Assembly: GCF_030123245.1 (NCBI RefSeq)
Contig: NZ_CP126101.1
Coordinates: 4,090,501-4,154,500, forward strand
Reading direction: 5' to 3'
Origin: Lysinibacillus pakistanensis
GTDB lineage: Bacteria; Bacillota; Bacilli; Bacillales_A; Planococcaceae
Length of the DNA: 64,000 nt
Shown: positions 1-8,635 of the stretch, one piece after another
Position numbering within the stretch: position 1 is the stretch's first letter
Layout of the letters: each line of letters begins with the position of its first letter
Position numbers and translations under genes: made by a program
Notes under the pieces: model-generated
Told to the model about the DNA's origin: nothing
Seen by the model: only the letters and a program-made list of their open reading frames with translations
Databases searched by the model: none

Positions 1-1698
1 ATCCACTAAAGCGATATCTTTGTCGAATGAACGTGCAGGTAGATTGTGATTTTTGTTCTTTAAGTTACCCGAATCACCATCATAAACAACTTTTACTGCT
101 TTACCTGTTACATCTGTCCCTGTAGGTAACATAAGATTAAGCTTTTTATTATCTGCTAGGTCCACTACAAATGTTGGTGTTATTGGAGCACCATCTAGTG
201 TAATTGTAAAGCCTGTTAAATCAGTTAAAGTTACTTCTTGATTGAATGTTAGTGTAATCTGATGATCCTCTGTCCCTATTTTCTCAATAATAGCACTTGC
301 TAGTTCAGGCACTGGTGCTGCAAACGTGAAATACTGACCATCTTCTAATGTGATTTTTGCAGCATAATGAGGTGTGCCGCTTAAAGTAATCTCTGCTAAT
401 GTATATTCTGTTGCTGGTTCAAAATCTGTATCGCTGTTCCCTACTCGTAATGTTGCGTTTTCTGGAAGAGCACTCTTTGGAATGGCAATTTCTACTTTCC
501 CCACACTTCCTGTATTTTGTAATTTCCAAATACGTTCAGCATGATTTTTGTTAGTTGTGCCGATTTGCTTTGTGAACGCTAGATCCTTGCCGTTATCGGC
601 CCAAATCAAATATTGTCCATCTGTAAGCGTACCTTGATTAGCCGAATTTGTGTCTGTAAGTGCCTCAACACCAATTGCAACCTGTGTACCTTCGTTAATG
701 CTTCGGCTTTGCTTTTGCTCAAGGTTCTCTGCATTGTCACGACCGATACCAGCAATATTTTTTTGATACTTAGTGTTTTTAGTTGCATCCCACACAACCG
801 TGTTATTCGTTGCAACGTAATTGCTAGTACCATCATTTAACGTAATGCCATATTTTACGGCTAAATACGTTTCAATTTTAGCCACATCTGCACTTGTTTC
901 CCTATCATACAAAATAACCTCTGCCACATCAGCCAAGGAACCTGAGTACCCACTACTAGAAGTTCCAGCAGAAGCTCCAATAACAGGTGTAAATGCAAAT
1001 GGTGCAATTGTAACTGTTGGTTGACCTACAGTAGTCGGCTGTCCATTTATCCTTGCTAATGCATTTGTGCCATCGTCATTCATTTCATAGTTTGCCATTT
1101 GGAATATTTTTCTGTTAGCTGGTCCAAAAGAGCGCCAGTTAGAGTTTTTACCTGTACTTACTGCGAAAAAGTTTCTACCGCTTCCACCCCCACCTAAAAT
1201 CTGAGCACCGTAGTTGTGGGTTACTACCGCGGAACCAACAAGTATCCCTGCAGTTTCAGTCACAGTTTCAGGCCATTTATAAACCGCATATCCAGACTGG
1301 AAAGTAATCTCTTTATCTCCTACTAATTTAGCAGATTGATTATAGTGGTTATAGTTATTATAGTTATTAAATTTTACGCTTGGGTTAAAGTTCACACCAT
1401 TTTCATTATACTTCGGTATTCTCGCTTCTTGTCCTGTTGGGATATCAAGTGTAAAATTCACTGGGTCTATAGATTGATCAGCCCAATGTGTTAACTCCCC
1501 AGCACTTTCTACTACTCCATCATTTGCTTTCAACCAAAGTACTGGTTGTGTACTTATACCACCCGGACTCACAGGCTCCGCTGCTTGCGCTTTTTTAGGC
1601 AATCCTGTCAGCGAAACACTACTTGTCACAAGTGTAAGTGAAAGCATGATGGCAAGTGAACGTTTCCACCATTTTTTTTGTTTCGTTATGATATGCAC
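1..1698 (-). CDS. secreted surface protein, C-terminus beyond window
   Basis: The minus-strand frame is open from a GTG at 1698 to the window edge (566 codons, no stop). A GGGAGG ribosome site lies 7 nt upstream of the GTG. Residues 1-40 form a signal peptide: basic KQKKWWKR, a hydrophobic stretch, then KKAQA/AEPV as the likely cleavage site. The mature part begins with an LWLKANDG...WADQS segment typical of LamG-like or DUF8202-type surface proteins, with glycine-rich and NYNNYNHYN stretches. Later comes an Ig-like stretch (ITLTFNQEVTLTDLTGF) of the kind found in SWM/bacterial Ig repeats. I infer a cell-surface or cell-wall protein, function unknown. Anchoring (SLH, LPxTG) cannot be judged because the C-terminus is missing. 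It is monocistronic at its 5' end, with a 279-bp gap to the next gene in which I see no clear extra feature. Confidence 0.8.
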   Translation of the reverse strand, partial: MHIITKQKKWWKRSLAIMLSLTLVTSSVSLTGLPKKAQAAEPVSPGGISTQPVLWLKANDGVVESAGELTHWADQSIDPVNFTLDIPTGQEARIPKYNENGVNFNPSVKFNNYNNYNHYNQSAKLVGDKEITFQSGYAVYKWPETVTETAGILVGSAVVTHNYGAQILGGGGSGRNFFAVSTGKNSNWRSFGPANRKIFQMANYEMNDDGTNALARINGQPTTVGQPTVTIAPFAFTPVIGASAGTSSSGYSGSLADVAEVILYDRETSADVAKIETYLAVKYGITLNDGTSNYVATNNTVVWDATKNTKYQKNIAGIGRDNAENLEQKQSRSINEGTQVAIGVEALTDTNSANQGTLTDGQYLIWADNGKDLAFTKQIGTTNKNHAERIWKLQNTGSVGKVEIAIPKSALPENATLRVGNSDTDFEPATEYTLAEITLSGTPHYAAKITLEDGQYFTFAAPVPELASAIIEKIGTEDHQITLTFNQEVTLTDLTGFTITLDGAPITPTFVVDLADNKKLNLMLPTGTDVTGKAVKVVYDGDSGNLKNKNHNLPARSFDKDIALVD

Positions 1699-1977
1699 CC
1701 TTTTTCCTCCCATCTATTAAAAATTCCGTTGTTCATCATTACATATATTCGCCCCTTTCAAATTTTTAACACCACCATACTTCAATTTACTATAGTCTTC
1801 CTGAACAAAATCTGAACAGAACCATTATCAAGATATTATTTCTATTTTTTATAACAGTTCTATCCATCCATTAAATAGTTCTATCAACCTATATATACAA
1901 TCTATCCATATGTTTAGAAATTGTTCAGATAGTTATTGTATAGTAGAGGCAGTACATAGAATAAAGGAATTTAGCTT

Positions 1978-2163
1978 ATGTTTATGTTAATTATTGTAAT
2001 TATTTGCTTTGTTGCTATTTTCGGTGGATTAGGGTTATTGAAATTTCTGCGTGTGCAAAAGGTGCGAAAAGAAAGAAAAGTAGTTTTAGAAAAGCGGCTG
2101 GAGCATCTGATCCAAGCCAACAAATACAAGACGCTCCAAGACAAAAACGAGTCATCCCAATGA
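1978..2163 (+). CDS. small single-pass membrane protein
   Basis: A 61-residue ORF with one N-terminal membrane helix (MFMLIIVIICFVAIFGGLGL) followed by a strongly basic, probably helical cytoplasmic tail. AAAGGA lies 10 nt before the ATG, and a perfect 12-bp terminator hairpin overlaps the end of the gene, which supports a real transcription unit. I do not recognise the family. It is transcribed away from the surface protein gene at 1-1698. The function is unknown; the reading frame is supported mainly by its signals and the plausible membrane topology. Confidence 0.6.
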   Translation: MFMLIIVIICFVAIFGGLGLLKFLRVQKVRKERKVVLEKRLEHLIQANKYKTLQDKNESSQ

Positions 2164-2184
2164 CATAGGAATGACTCGTTTTGT
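2144..2184 (+). terminator. intrinsic terminator, probably bidirectional
   Basis: AAAACGAGTCAT (2144-2155) pairs perfectly with ATGACTCGTTTT (2171-2182) and ends in a T run on either strand. It terminates the small membrane protein gene whose stop codon lies in the loop region. Confidence 0.8.
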
Positions 2185-2278
2185 AATTACTATTTAAGAC
2201 CCCACCCAAAATTCGGTAAAAGCAAAGAAGTTTAGTGAGAGATCAACGGCTCGTAAAAGCACGATTGGTTCAACTAAC

Positions 2279-2313
2279 AATCAGTAGGTGATGAGGTAAA
2301 TCCCCCACTGATT
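2279..2313 (-). terminator. weak hairpin after glutamate dehydrogenase gene
   Basis: AATCAGT at 2279-2285 can pair with ACTGATT at 2307-2313, with extra G-C pairs inside the stem. It lies 15 nt beyond the stop of the leftward gdh gene. No long T run follows, so terminator activity is only a guess. Confidence 0.35.
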
Positions 2314-2327
2314 GATGTTTCACTTGA

Positions 2328-3572
2328 TTAAACCCATCCACGGAAGCGTGAAGCTTCTGCAGTACGACGAACACCTACCATATAGGCTGCTAAGCGCATA
2401 TTAATATTACGTGTCGTTGCTGTAGTATATACATTATCAAATGCTTCAACCATTTTTTTGTATAGACGTTCTTCTACCTCTTCTTCTGTCCAGTAATAAC
2501 CTTGGTTATTTTGAACCCACTCGAAGTAAGAAACCGTAACACCACCAGCAGAAGCTAACACGTCTGGTACAAGTAAAATGCCACGCTCAGTTAAAATCTT
2601 CGTTGCTTCAGCTGTAGTTGGACCATTTGCTGCCTCTACTACGATGTTTGCTTTAATATTGTGTGCATTGTCAGCTGTAATTTGGTTTTCAATAGCAGCT
2701 GGTACTAAAATATCACAATCAAGCTCTAATAGTTCTTTGTTTGAAATCGTGTTTTCAAATAAAGTAGTTACTGTTCCGAAGCTATCGCGACGATCTAATA
2801 AGTAGTCAATATCTAAACCTTCTGGATCATGAAGTGCACCATAAGCATCTGAAATACCGATTACTTTTGCACCTAAATCATGCATGAATTTCGCAAGGAA
2901 GCTACCTGCGTTACCAAATCCTTGAATAACCACGCGTGCACCTTTAATATTAATGCCACGTTTTTTTGCTGCTTCTTCAATAACGATTGTAACACCCTGT
3001 GCAGTTGCACGATCACGACCTTGTGAACCACCAAGCACTAGTGGTTTACCAGTGATGAAACCTGGTGAGTTGAATTCGTCCATACGGCTGTATTCATCCA
3101 TCATCCAAGCCATAATTTGTGCATTTGTAAATACGTCTGGCGCAGGAATATCTTTTGTTGGTCCTACGATTTGACTTACTGCACGTACATAGCCACGGCT
3201 TAAGCGCTCGATTTCTCCCATAGACATTTGACGTGGGTCACAAATGACTCCGCCTTTACCACCGCCATATGGTAAATCGACAATTCCACATTTCAATGTC
3301 ATCCACATTGAAAGCGCTTTAACTTCTTCCTCAGACACTTGTGGGTGGAAACGTACCCCACCTTTTGTTGGTCCAACAGCATCATTATGTTGTGCACGGT
3401 AACCAGTAAACACTTTTGTTGTACCATCATCCATTTTCACCGGGATGCGTACTTGTAGCATGCGAAGCGGTTCTTTTAATAATTCATACATTGCTTCGTC
3501 ATAACCAAGTTTATTTAGAGCCTCTTGAATGACATCTTGAGTTGATGTGAACAGGTTTAAGTTTTCAGACAT
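2328..3572 (-). CDS. rocG: NAD-specific glutamate dehydrogenase
   Basis: The 414-residue protein matches the usual length of Bacillus RocG/GudB. It oxidatively deaminates glutamate to 2-oxoglutarate and ammonia in the cytosol. The N-terminal dimerisation domain carries the substrate-binding segment VGPTKGGVRFHP (about 67-78) and the catalytic lysine region PYGGGKGG (Lys106). The C-terminal Rossmann domain has GFGNAG at 218-223 for the dinucleotide. GAGGCG precedes the ATG. It follows rocD and rocA on the same strand, so the three genes convert ornithine and proline carbon to 2-oxoglutarate. RocG and GudB cannot be told apart from sequence alone; the symbol follows the catabolic neighbourhood. 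Confidence 0.9.
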   Translation of the reverse strand: MSENLNLFTSTQDVIQEALNKLGYDEAMYELLKEPLRMLQVRIPVKMDDGTTKVFTGYRAQHNDAVGPTKGGVRFHPQVSEEEVKALSMWMTLKCGIVDLPYGGGKGGVICDPRQMSMGEIERLSRGYVRAVSQIVGPTKDIPAPDVFTNAQIMAWMMDEYSRMDEFNSPGFITGKPLVLGGSQGRDRATAQGVTIVIEEAAKKRGINIKGARVVIQGFGNAGSFLAKFMHDLGAKVIGISDAYGALHDPEGLDIDYLLDRRDSFGTVTTLFENTISNKELLELDCDILVPAAIENQITADNAHNIKANIVVEAANGPTTAEATKILTERGILLVPDVLASAGGVTVSYFEWVQNNQGYYWTEEEVEERLYKKMVEAFDNVYTTATTRNINMRLAAYMVGVRRTAEASRFRGWV

Positions 3573-3655
3573 ATTAAATCGCCTCTTTGTTTTTTTTAAT
3601 GATAGTATATCGGCATCATTGTAACATACTTCCGAATTAAAATGTGAACATTTTG

Positions 3656-4849
3656 TTAAAGTTTAAATACTTTTTCAATTTGTTCAATTGACCAATCTAA
3701 ATCTTCTTGTGAAATCACTAGTGGTGGAGCAAAACGAATAACTGTGTCATGTGTTTCTTTACATAGCAAGCCCAATTCTTTCAGTTTTTCACAGTATGGA
3801 CGAGCCGCTTCTGTTAACTCCATCCCAATGAATAGACCTCGACCACGAACATCTTTAATAACAGGGTTGTTAATTTCTCGTAATTTACCTTTGAAGTATT
3901 CACCAAGTTGTTGTGAGCGTTCAGCTAATTTTTCATCTAGTAATACCTTAATGGATGCAATAGAAACAGCACATGCTAAAGGATTACCACCGAAAGTTGA
4001 ACCATGTGAGCCTGGATTGAAGACACCTAAGATGTCACGGTTTGCAGCTACACAAGAAATTGGGAATACACCGCCACCTAAAGCTTTACCAAGGATGTAC
4101 ATATCAGGCTCTACTTCTTCCCAATCACAGGCAAACATTTTACCTGTACGTGCTAAACCAGCTTGAATTTCATCTGCAATAAATAATACATTGTTTTCAC
4201 GGCAAAGCTCACGAGCAGCTTTTAAGAAGCCTTCTGGTGGAATCACGATACCAGCTTCCCCTTGAATTGGTTCAATTAAAAATGCAGCAGTATTTGGAGT
4301 GATAGCTGCTTTTAAAGCTTCTAGGTTACCGTAGTCTACTAGCTTAATATTAGGTAGCATTGGACCAAAGCCACGACGATATTCTTCATCTGATGATAGA
4401 GAAACAGCCAGCATTGTTCGACCATGGAAGTTACCATTACATGCAATAACTTCAGCCTTGCCTTGTTCTACACCTTTTACATCATACGCCCAACGACGAG
4501 CCGCTTTAAAAGCAGTTTCAACCGCTTCTGCACCTGTATTCATTGGTAATACCATTTGTTTATTTGTTAATTGTCCAACAAGCTCATACCATTCACCTAG
4601 GTTTTCACTGTAGAATGCACGAGAAGTTAATGTTACTTTATCAGCTTGTTCTTTTAACGCAGCAATGATTTTTGGATGGCGATGTCCTTGGTTAACAGCA
4701 GAGTATGCTGATAACATATCTAAGTATTTATTACCCTCTGGATCTTTTACCCATGCACCCTCAGCCTCTGAAATTACGATTGGCAGTGGATGATAGTTTG
4801 CAGCACCAAAATTTTGAGTTTGTTCAATCACTTGTTGTGTTTTTGTCAT
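3656..4849 (-). CDS. rocD: ornithine aminotransferase
   Basis: A class III PLP-dependent aminotransferase of 397 residues that transfers the delta-amino group of ornithine to 2-oxoglutarate, giving glutamate semialdehyde/pyrroline-5-carboxylate. The PLP lysine is in [10 protein letters not shown] (Lys255), with the cofactor-binding aspartate in IADEIQ (Asp226) and the phosphate-binding NTGAEAVE at 104-111. It lies 83 bp upstream of the glutamate dehydrogenase gene on the same strand and about 270 bp downstream of rocA, an arginine/ornithine catabolic arrangement. In the intergenic stretch 4850-5117 I see no obvious operator or sigma-54 promoter. Confidence 0.93.
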   Translation of the reverse strand: MTKTQQVIEQTQNFGAANYHPLPIVISEAEGAWVKDPEGNKYLDMLSAYSAVNQGHRHPKIIAALKEQADKVTLTSRAFYSENLGEWYELVGQLTNKQMVLPMNTGAEAVETAFKAARRWAYDVKGVEQGKAEVIACNGNFHGRTMLAVSLSSDEEYRRGFGPMLPNIKLVDYGNLEALKAAITPNTAAFLIEPIQGEAGIVIPPEGFLKAARELCRENNVLFIADEIQAGLARTGKMFACDWEEVEPDMYILGKALGGGVFPISCVAANRDILGVFNPGSHGSTFGGNPLACAVSIASIKVLLDEKLAERSQQLGEYFKGKLREINNPVIKDVRGRGLFIGMELTEAARPYCEKLKELGLLCKETHDTVIRFAPPLVISQEDLDWSIEQIEKVFKL

Positions 4850-5117
4850 AGTATATTCTCTCCTTACTTCTTATGTTGAAAAATCTATGGAAGGTTCAAT
4901 AAGATAATTTCATAGAAATAATTTATTCATCAGCATTTTCTGAAAAAAGGATGAACTAGAATCTGTTAGGCTTCCTTAGATAATAAGTCGCCTTACATTT
5001 ATGTCTGCGCTTTAACCATGTAAAGAAGTCACACAGATTCTATTCAATATATCCTTTAATTACTTATGGAACAGCCCTATCTTCAAAGTGGCATTTCCTT
5101 CACTAACTCGCTAAATA

Positions 5118-6662
5118 TTAAAGCATTTCTGAAGTTGTTTTCGCTTGCATATGAAGCTGTAGGTAGTCTGGGCCACCAGCTTTTGAGTCTGTACCTGACA
5201 TGTTGAAGCCGCCGAATGGTTGGTAGCCAACGATGGCACCTGTACAGCCACGGTTGAAGTAAAGGTTTCCGACATGGAATTCTTCACGAGCTTTTTCTAG
5301 GTTCATACGGTTTTTCGTGATGACTGCACCTGTTAAGCCATATTCTGTATCGTTTGCGATGTCAATGGCTTGGTCGAAGTCTTTCGCTTTTGCAATCGCT
5401 ACCACTGGTCCGAAGATTTCCTCTTTCATAATACGTGCAGATGGATCTACGTCTGCAAATACAGTTGGTTGTACGAAGTATCCAACTGAATCGTCTGCTG
5501 TACCACCCGCAACTAGACGGCCTTCGCCTTTACCAATTTCGATGTACTCTGTAATTTTATTGAAGGCTGCATGGTCAATCACAGTCGCCATAAAGTTGCT
5601 GAAGTCTGTTGGGTCACCAACTGTTAAAGCGTTTGTTAATTCAACAACGCGCTCTACTACTTGGTCATACACATCTTCTACGATCACCGCGCGTGAACAT
5701 GCTGAACATTTTTGACCTGAGAAGCCAAATGCTGATTTCACAATCGATTGTGCAGCTAGCTCTAAATCAGCTTCTTTATCAACAACGATTGTATCCTTAC
5801 CGCCCATTTCAGCGATGACACGTTTGATCCAAATTTGCCCTTCGTTTAACACAGATGCACGTTGGTTAATACGTAAGCCAACATCACGTGAACCAGTGAA
5901 GCTGATAAAGCGTGTTTTTGGATGGTCTACTAAGTAGTCACCTACTTCAGCACCAGAACCTGGTACGAAGTTCACTGCACCTGCTGGAAGACCTGCTTCC
6001 TCTAATACTTCGATAAATTTATACGCCACAACTGGTGTTGTTGAAGCTGGTTTTAATAACACTGTGTTACCTGTTACTAAAGCAGCTACTGTTGTACCCG
6101 CCATGATTGCAAATGGGAAGTTCCAAGGAGAAATAACAATACCGATCCCTAATGGAATATAGTCATAACGGTTGTATTCACCTGGACGGCTTTCTACTGG
6201 TTGGCCATCTTTTATGTGTAGCATTTGACGACCATAGTATTCCATGAAGTCAATTGCTTCTGCTGTGTCTGCATCTGCCTCTGCCCATGGTTTCCCAGCT
6301 TCTTTTGTTAAAAGTGCAGAGAATTCATGTTTACGACGACGAATAATCGCTGCTGCTTTGAAAAGTACATCTGCACGAATAGCTGGATCTACTTTTTTCC
6401 AAGTTTTAAATGTTTCATCTGCTGCTTGCATCGCTTTTTCAGCTAAGTCTTTGCTCGCTTTTGATACGCGACCAATCACTTCTGTTTTCTTAGCAGGGTT
6501 ATACGAAACGATTTTATCTTCTGTAGTAATACGTTCGCCACCAATAATAAGTGGATAGTCTTGACCTAAATAACTTTCAACTTTATTTAAAGCCTCTACA
6601 TAAGCGTTGTAGTTTGCCTCTTGTGAAAAATCTGTGAACGGTTCGTGTTTGTATGGAATCAT
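5118..6662 (-). CDS. rocA: 1-pyrroline-5-carboxylate dehydrogenase
   Basis: A 514-residue aldehyde dehydrogenase superfamily member that oxidises pyrroline-5-carboxylate/glutamate semialdehyde to glutamate with NAD+. The catalytic cysteine is in [12 protein letters not shown] (Cys319), the general base in AEMGGKD (Glu285), and the nucleotide-binding FTGSRDVG at 255-262. The GQKCSACSR context is characteristic of the RocA/PutC branch rather than generic ALDHs. Its start faces the divergent RocR-like regulator across 145 bp that contain two matching palindromes, so control by that regulator is likely. It supplies glutamate to the downstream dehydrogenase. Confidence 0.93.
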   Translation of the reverse strand: MIPYKHEPFTDFSQEANYNAYVEALNKVESYLGQDYPLIIGGERITTEDKIVSYNPAKKTEVIGRVSKASKDLAEKAMQAADETFKTWKKVDPAIRADVLFKAAAIIRRRKHEFSALLTKEAGKPWAEADADTAEAIDFMEYYGRQMLHIKDGQPVESRPGEYNRYDYIPLGIGIVISPWNFPFAIMAGTTVAALVTGNTVLLKPASTTPVVAYKFIEVLEEAGLPAGAVNFVPGSGAEVGDYLVDHPKTRFISFTGSRDVGLRINQRASVLNEGQIWIKRVIAEMGGKDTIVVDKEADLELAAQSIVKSAFGFSGQKCSACSRAVIVEDVYDQVVERVVELTNALTVGDPTDFSNFMATVIDHAAFNKITEYIEIGKGEGRLVAGGTADDSVGYFVQPTVFADVDPSARIMKEEIFGPVVAIAKAKDFDQAIDIANDTEYGLTGAVITKNRMNLEKAREEFHVGNLYFNRGCTGAIVGYQPFGGFNMSGTDSKAGGPDYLQLHMQAKTTSEML

Positions 6663-6709
6663 ACTTTATCCTCCCTCATGAGATGTATATTGGTGTGCAA
6701 AAAACATTG

Positions 6710-6728
6710 ACGCAAAATATTTTTGCGT
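6710..6728. promoter_or_regulatory. palindromic operator 1, rocA/rocR-like intergenic region
   Basis: ACGCAAAATATTTTTGCGT is a perfect 8-bp inverted repeat around TAT. It resembles the second palindrome at 6754-6772; the centres are 44 bp apart, about four helical turns. It lies 48 bp upstream of the rocA start. Confidence 0.6.
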
Positions 6729-6753
6729 ATAAAATATTCTTACACTTATTATA

Positions 6754-6772
6754 ATGCAAAATTTCGTTGCAT
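6754..6772. promoter_or_regulatory. palindromic operator 2, rocA/rocR-like intergenic region
   Basis: ATGCAAAATTTCGTTGCAT is an inverted repeat with the same AYGCAA...TTGCRT arms and the same 19-bp length as the site at 6710-6728. It overlaps a TATAAT-like hexamer (6750-6755). Spacing from the regulator start codon is 36 bp, so autoregulation is plausible. Confidence 0.55.
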
Positions 6773-6807
6773 ATTTCAAGTAAAAAATTTTTTGAGGTGC
6801 ACATTTT

Positions 6808-8115
6808 ATGAAAAATTCTGAACCCTTATTACCTTTTTATGAGTTTATTGCAACAAATGTATCCGTTGGTATTCACGCTGTTGACCTATCGGGTAAAACC
6901 ATTATTTATAATACAAAGATGAAAGAAATTGAAGGATTTCATTTTGATGAATTAGCAGATCGCTCCATTATTGAAATGTTTTCCTTCCGCCAGCATGAAA
7001 GTACATTAATGCGTGTATTGCAAACAGGTAAAAAAGAAATTAATGTGAAACAAACCTATTGGAATAAAAATGGCCATGAAATAACAACGATTAATGATAC
7101 TTTTCCTCTTTATGACGGAAATAAACTAATTGGAGCAATAGAATTTGCTCGTGATATTACATCACTCGAAAAGCTTGTTTATCAGCCTCTTCGACGATAT
7201 GGTGAGCCTCTAACATTTGATATGATTACATCTGATTCTGAATCTATGCAACAGGTTATTGCAAATGCCAAAAAAGCAGCGGCTGTGAAATTACCTGTTT
7301 TACTAATCGGTGAATCTGGGACAGGAAAAGATTTAGTGGCAGAAGGTATTCACCACGCAGCTTCGACTGATCCCGAAGCCTTTGTTACACTAGTAAGCCG
7401 CCGTTCTGCGCAATCTGTTTTAGATAAATTGCAAGAGCTCTTACAGGATGATAAGGCATATACATTTTTCTTTGAACGCATCGATTTCCTAAGCCTAGAC
7501 ATCCAGGAGCAATTATTAGCAGTACTGCAATCCCTTCCTCAATCCAAATACATGCTAATTGGAAGTGTGGGGAGTGATCCAATTGCATTAATCGCAGAGG
7601 GGAAGCTGTCTAAATCACTATATTATTTCTTTGCAACAATGGCGATTACTATTCCAAACCTAACCGATCGAAAAGAAGATATTCTGCCTTTTGTCGATGA
7701 TTACTTTAGCCGCCATCGAGAACGATTTGCATCTAACGTCACAGATCTTGCACCTGACGTACAGGAATTATTCTTACAATATGATTGGCCAGGTAATTTA
7801 AAAGAACTCGAACTATTGTTAGATGAGATAGTGTCCTTTATGACAACTGAATCTACAGTTACCTCGGATTTACTGCCGTTACATTTTCGCTTTAAAGTCC
7901 AGCAGCAAGATGCCTCCGATCGTGAGCCTGAGTTCTTTATGTTTCATCAGCAAAATAACGTCATGCCTCTCGATGCTTATTTACGCGAAGCCGAATCATA
8001 TTATGTGCAGAATGTCTTGAATTTATATGAGGGCAATATCACAAAAGCTGCAATTGCACTTGGTATGAGTCGTCAAAACCTGCAATATAGAATCCGCAAA
8101 ATAAAAAAACAATAG
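6808..8115 (+). CDS. RocR-like PAS/AAA+/Fis regulator lacking the GAFTGA loop
   Basis: A 435-residue protein with a PAS domain (about 10-120), an enhancer-binding-protein AAA+ module with Walker A GESGTGKD at 168-175, and a C-terminal Fis-type HTH (NITKAAIALGMSRQNLQYRIRK). By position, divergent from rocA, it should control arginine/proline catabolism. The AAA+ module is degenerate: the segment that normally carries the ESELFG...GAFTGA sigma-54 contact loop is missing after the Walker A helix, the Walker B FLDE pattern reads FFER, and the usual LYYRL arginine reads LYYFF. I infer a regulator that no longer works with sigma-54, comparable in that respect to TyrR. GAGGTG precedes the ATG. Confidence 0.8.
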   Translation: MKNSEPLLPFYEFIATNVSVGIHAVDLSGKTIIYNTKMKEIEGFHFDELADRSIIEMFSFRQHESTLMRVLQTGKKEINVKQTYWNKNGHEITTINDTFPLYDGNKLIGAIEFARDITSLEKLVYQPLRRYGEPLTFDMITSDSESMQQVIANAKKAAAVKLPVLLIGESGTGKDLVAEGIHHAASTDPEAFVTLVSRRSAQSVLDKLQELLQDDKAYTFFFERIDFLSLDIQEQLLAVLQSLPQSKYMLIGSVGSDPIALIAEGKLSKSLYYFFATMAITIPNLTDRKEDILPFVDDYFSRHRERFASNVTDLAPDVQELFLQYDWPGNLKELELLLDEIVSFMTTESTVTSDLLPLHFRFKVQQQDASDREPEFFMFHQQNNVMPLDAYLREAESYYVQNVLNLYEGNITKAAIALGMSRQNLQYRIRKIKKQ

Positions 8116-8126
8116 TATTATGGATA

Positions 8127-8168
8127 TAAAAAACGAGGATACCTTCCACTAAAGGCATCCTCGTTTTC
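8127..8168. terminator. bidirectional intrinsic terminator
   Basis: AAAACGAGGAT pairs with ATCCTCGTTTT around a short loop, flanked by A and T runs. It serves the converging regulator gene and yugI. Confidence 0.85.
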
Positions 8169-8546
8169 TTATTGTCCTGATTGTTCGATCCAGTCCTGTA
8201 ATTTATCTTTTAGGGAATTAAAACCATTTGCATCCGACTCATCTACACGATCCTGCAATGATTTACGTGGAGGTGCATCTTTTTTACGTAATGTTGCTGG
8301 GCGTTCTTGTAAAGCTCGAATCGATAAACTAATTTTCTCGGCCTCTTCATCGATTTCAAGTATCTTCACTTCCACCTCTTGCCCAACAGTTAAAAATTCA
8401 CTAACGTCCTTAACAAAGCCGTACGTAATTTCGGAAATATGCACAAGGCCTTGTGTATCTTCATCAAGCGCAACAAATGCACCATACGGCTGTATACCTG
8501 TAACTTTTCCGTTCAACACGTCTCCTAATCCATATTTTTTTACCAT
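8169..8546 (-). CDS. yugI: S1-domain RNA-binding protein (YugI/general stress protein 13 type)
   Basis: The 125-residue protein has one S1 OB-fold at about 6-76 (GLGDVLNGKVTGIQPYGAFVAL, then GLVHISEI, KILEIDEEAEKISLSIRA) and a charged C-terminal tail. Members of this family bind RNA and associate with ribosomes or the cytoplasmic RNA pool. Length and sequence fit Bacillus YugI. It stands alone, between a shared terminator and the anti-sigma gene, and its start is preceded by a purine-rich site. Confidence 0.88.
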   Translation of the reverse strand: MVKKYGLGDVLNGKVTGIQPYGAFVALDEDTQGLVHISEITYGFVKDVSEFLTVGQEVEVKILEIDEEAEKISLSIRALQERPATLRKKDAPPRKSLQDRVDESDANGFNSLKDKLQDWIEQSGQ

Positions 8547-8635
8547 AACTCTTTGCCCACTTTCTTTTTGTTTGCTACGTATATATCACCTTAAATTATA
8601 ACATACGTGCAAAAGCGGGGCAAAAAATCATCTCC

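Noticed and set aside
3744..4166. 140-codon plus-strand ORF opposite rocD
   Set aside because: Shadow of rocD; no independent support.
6663..6807. Sigma-54 promoter for rocA
   Set aside because: No TGGCAC-N5-TTGC-like element on either strand; consistent with the regulator lacking GAFTGA.
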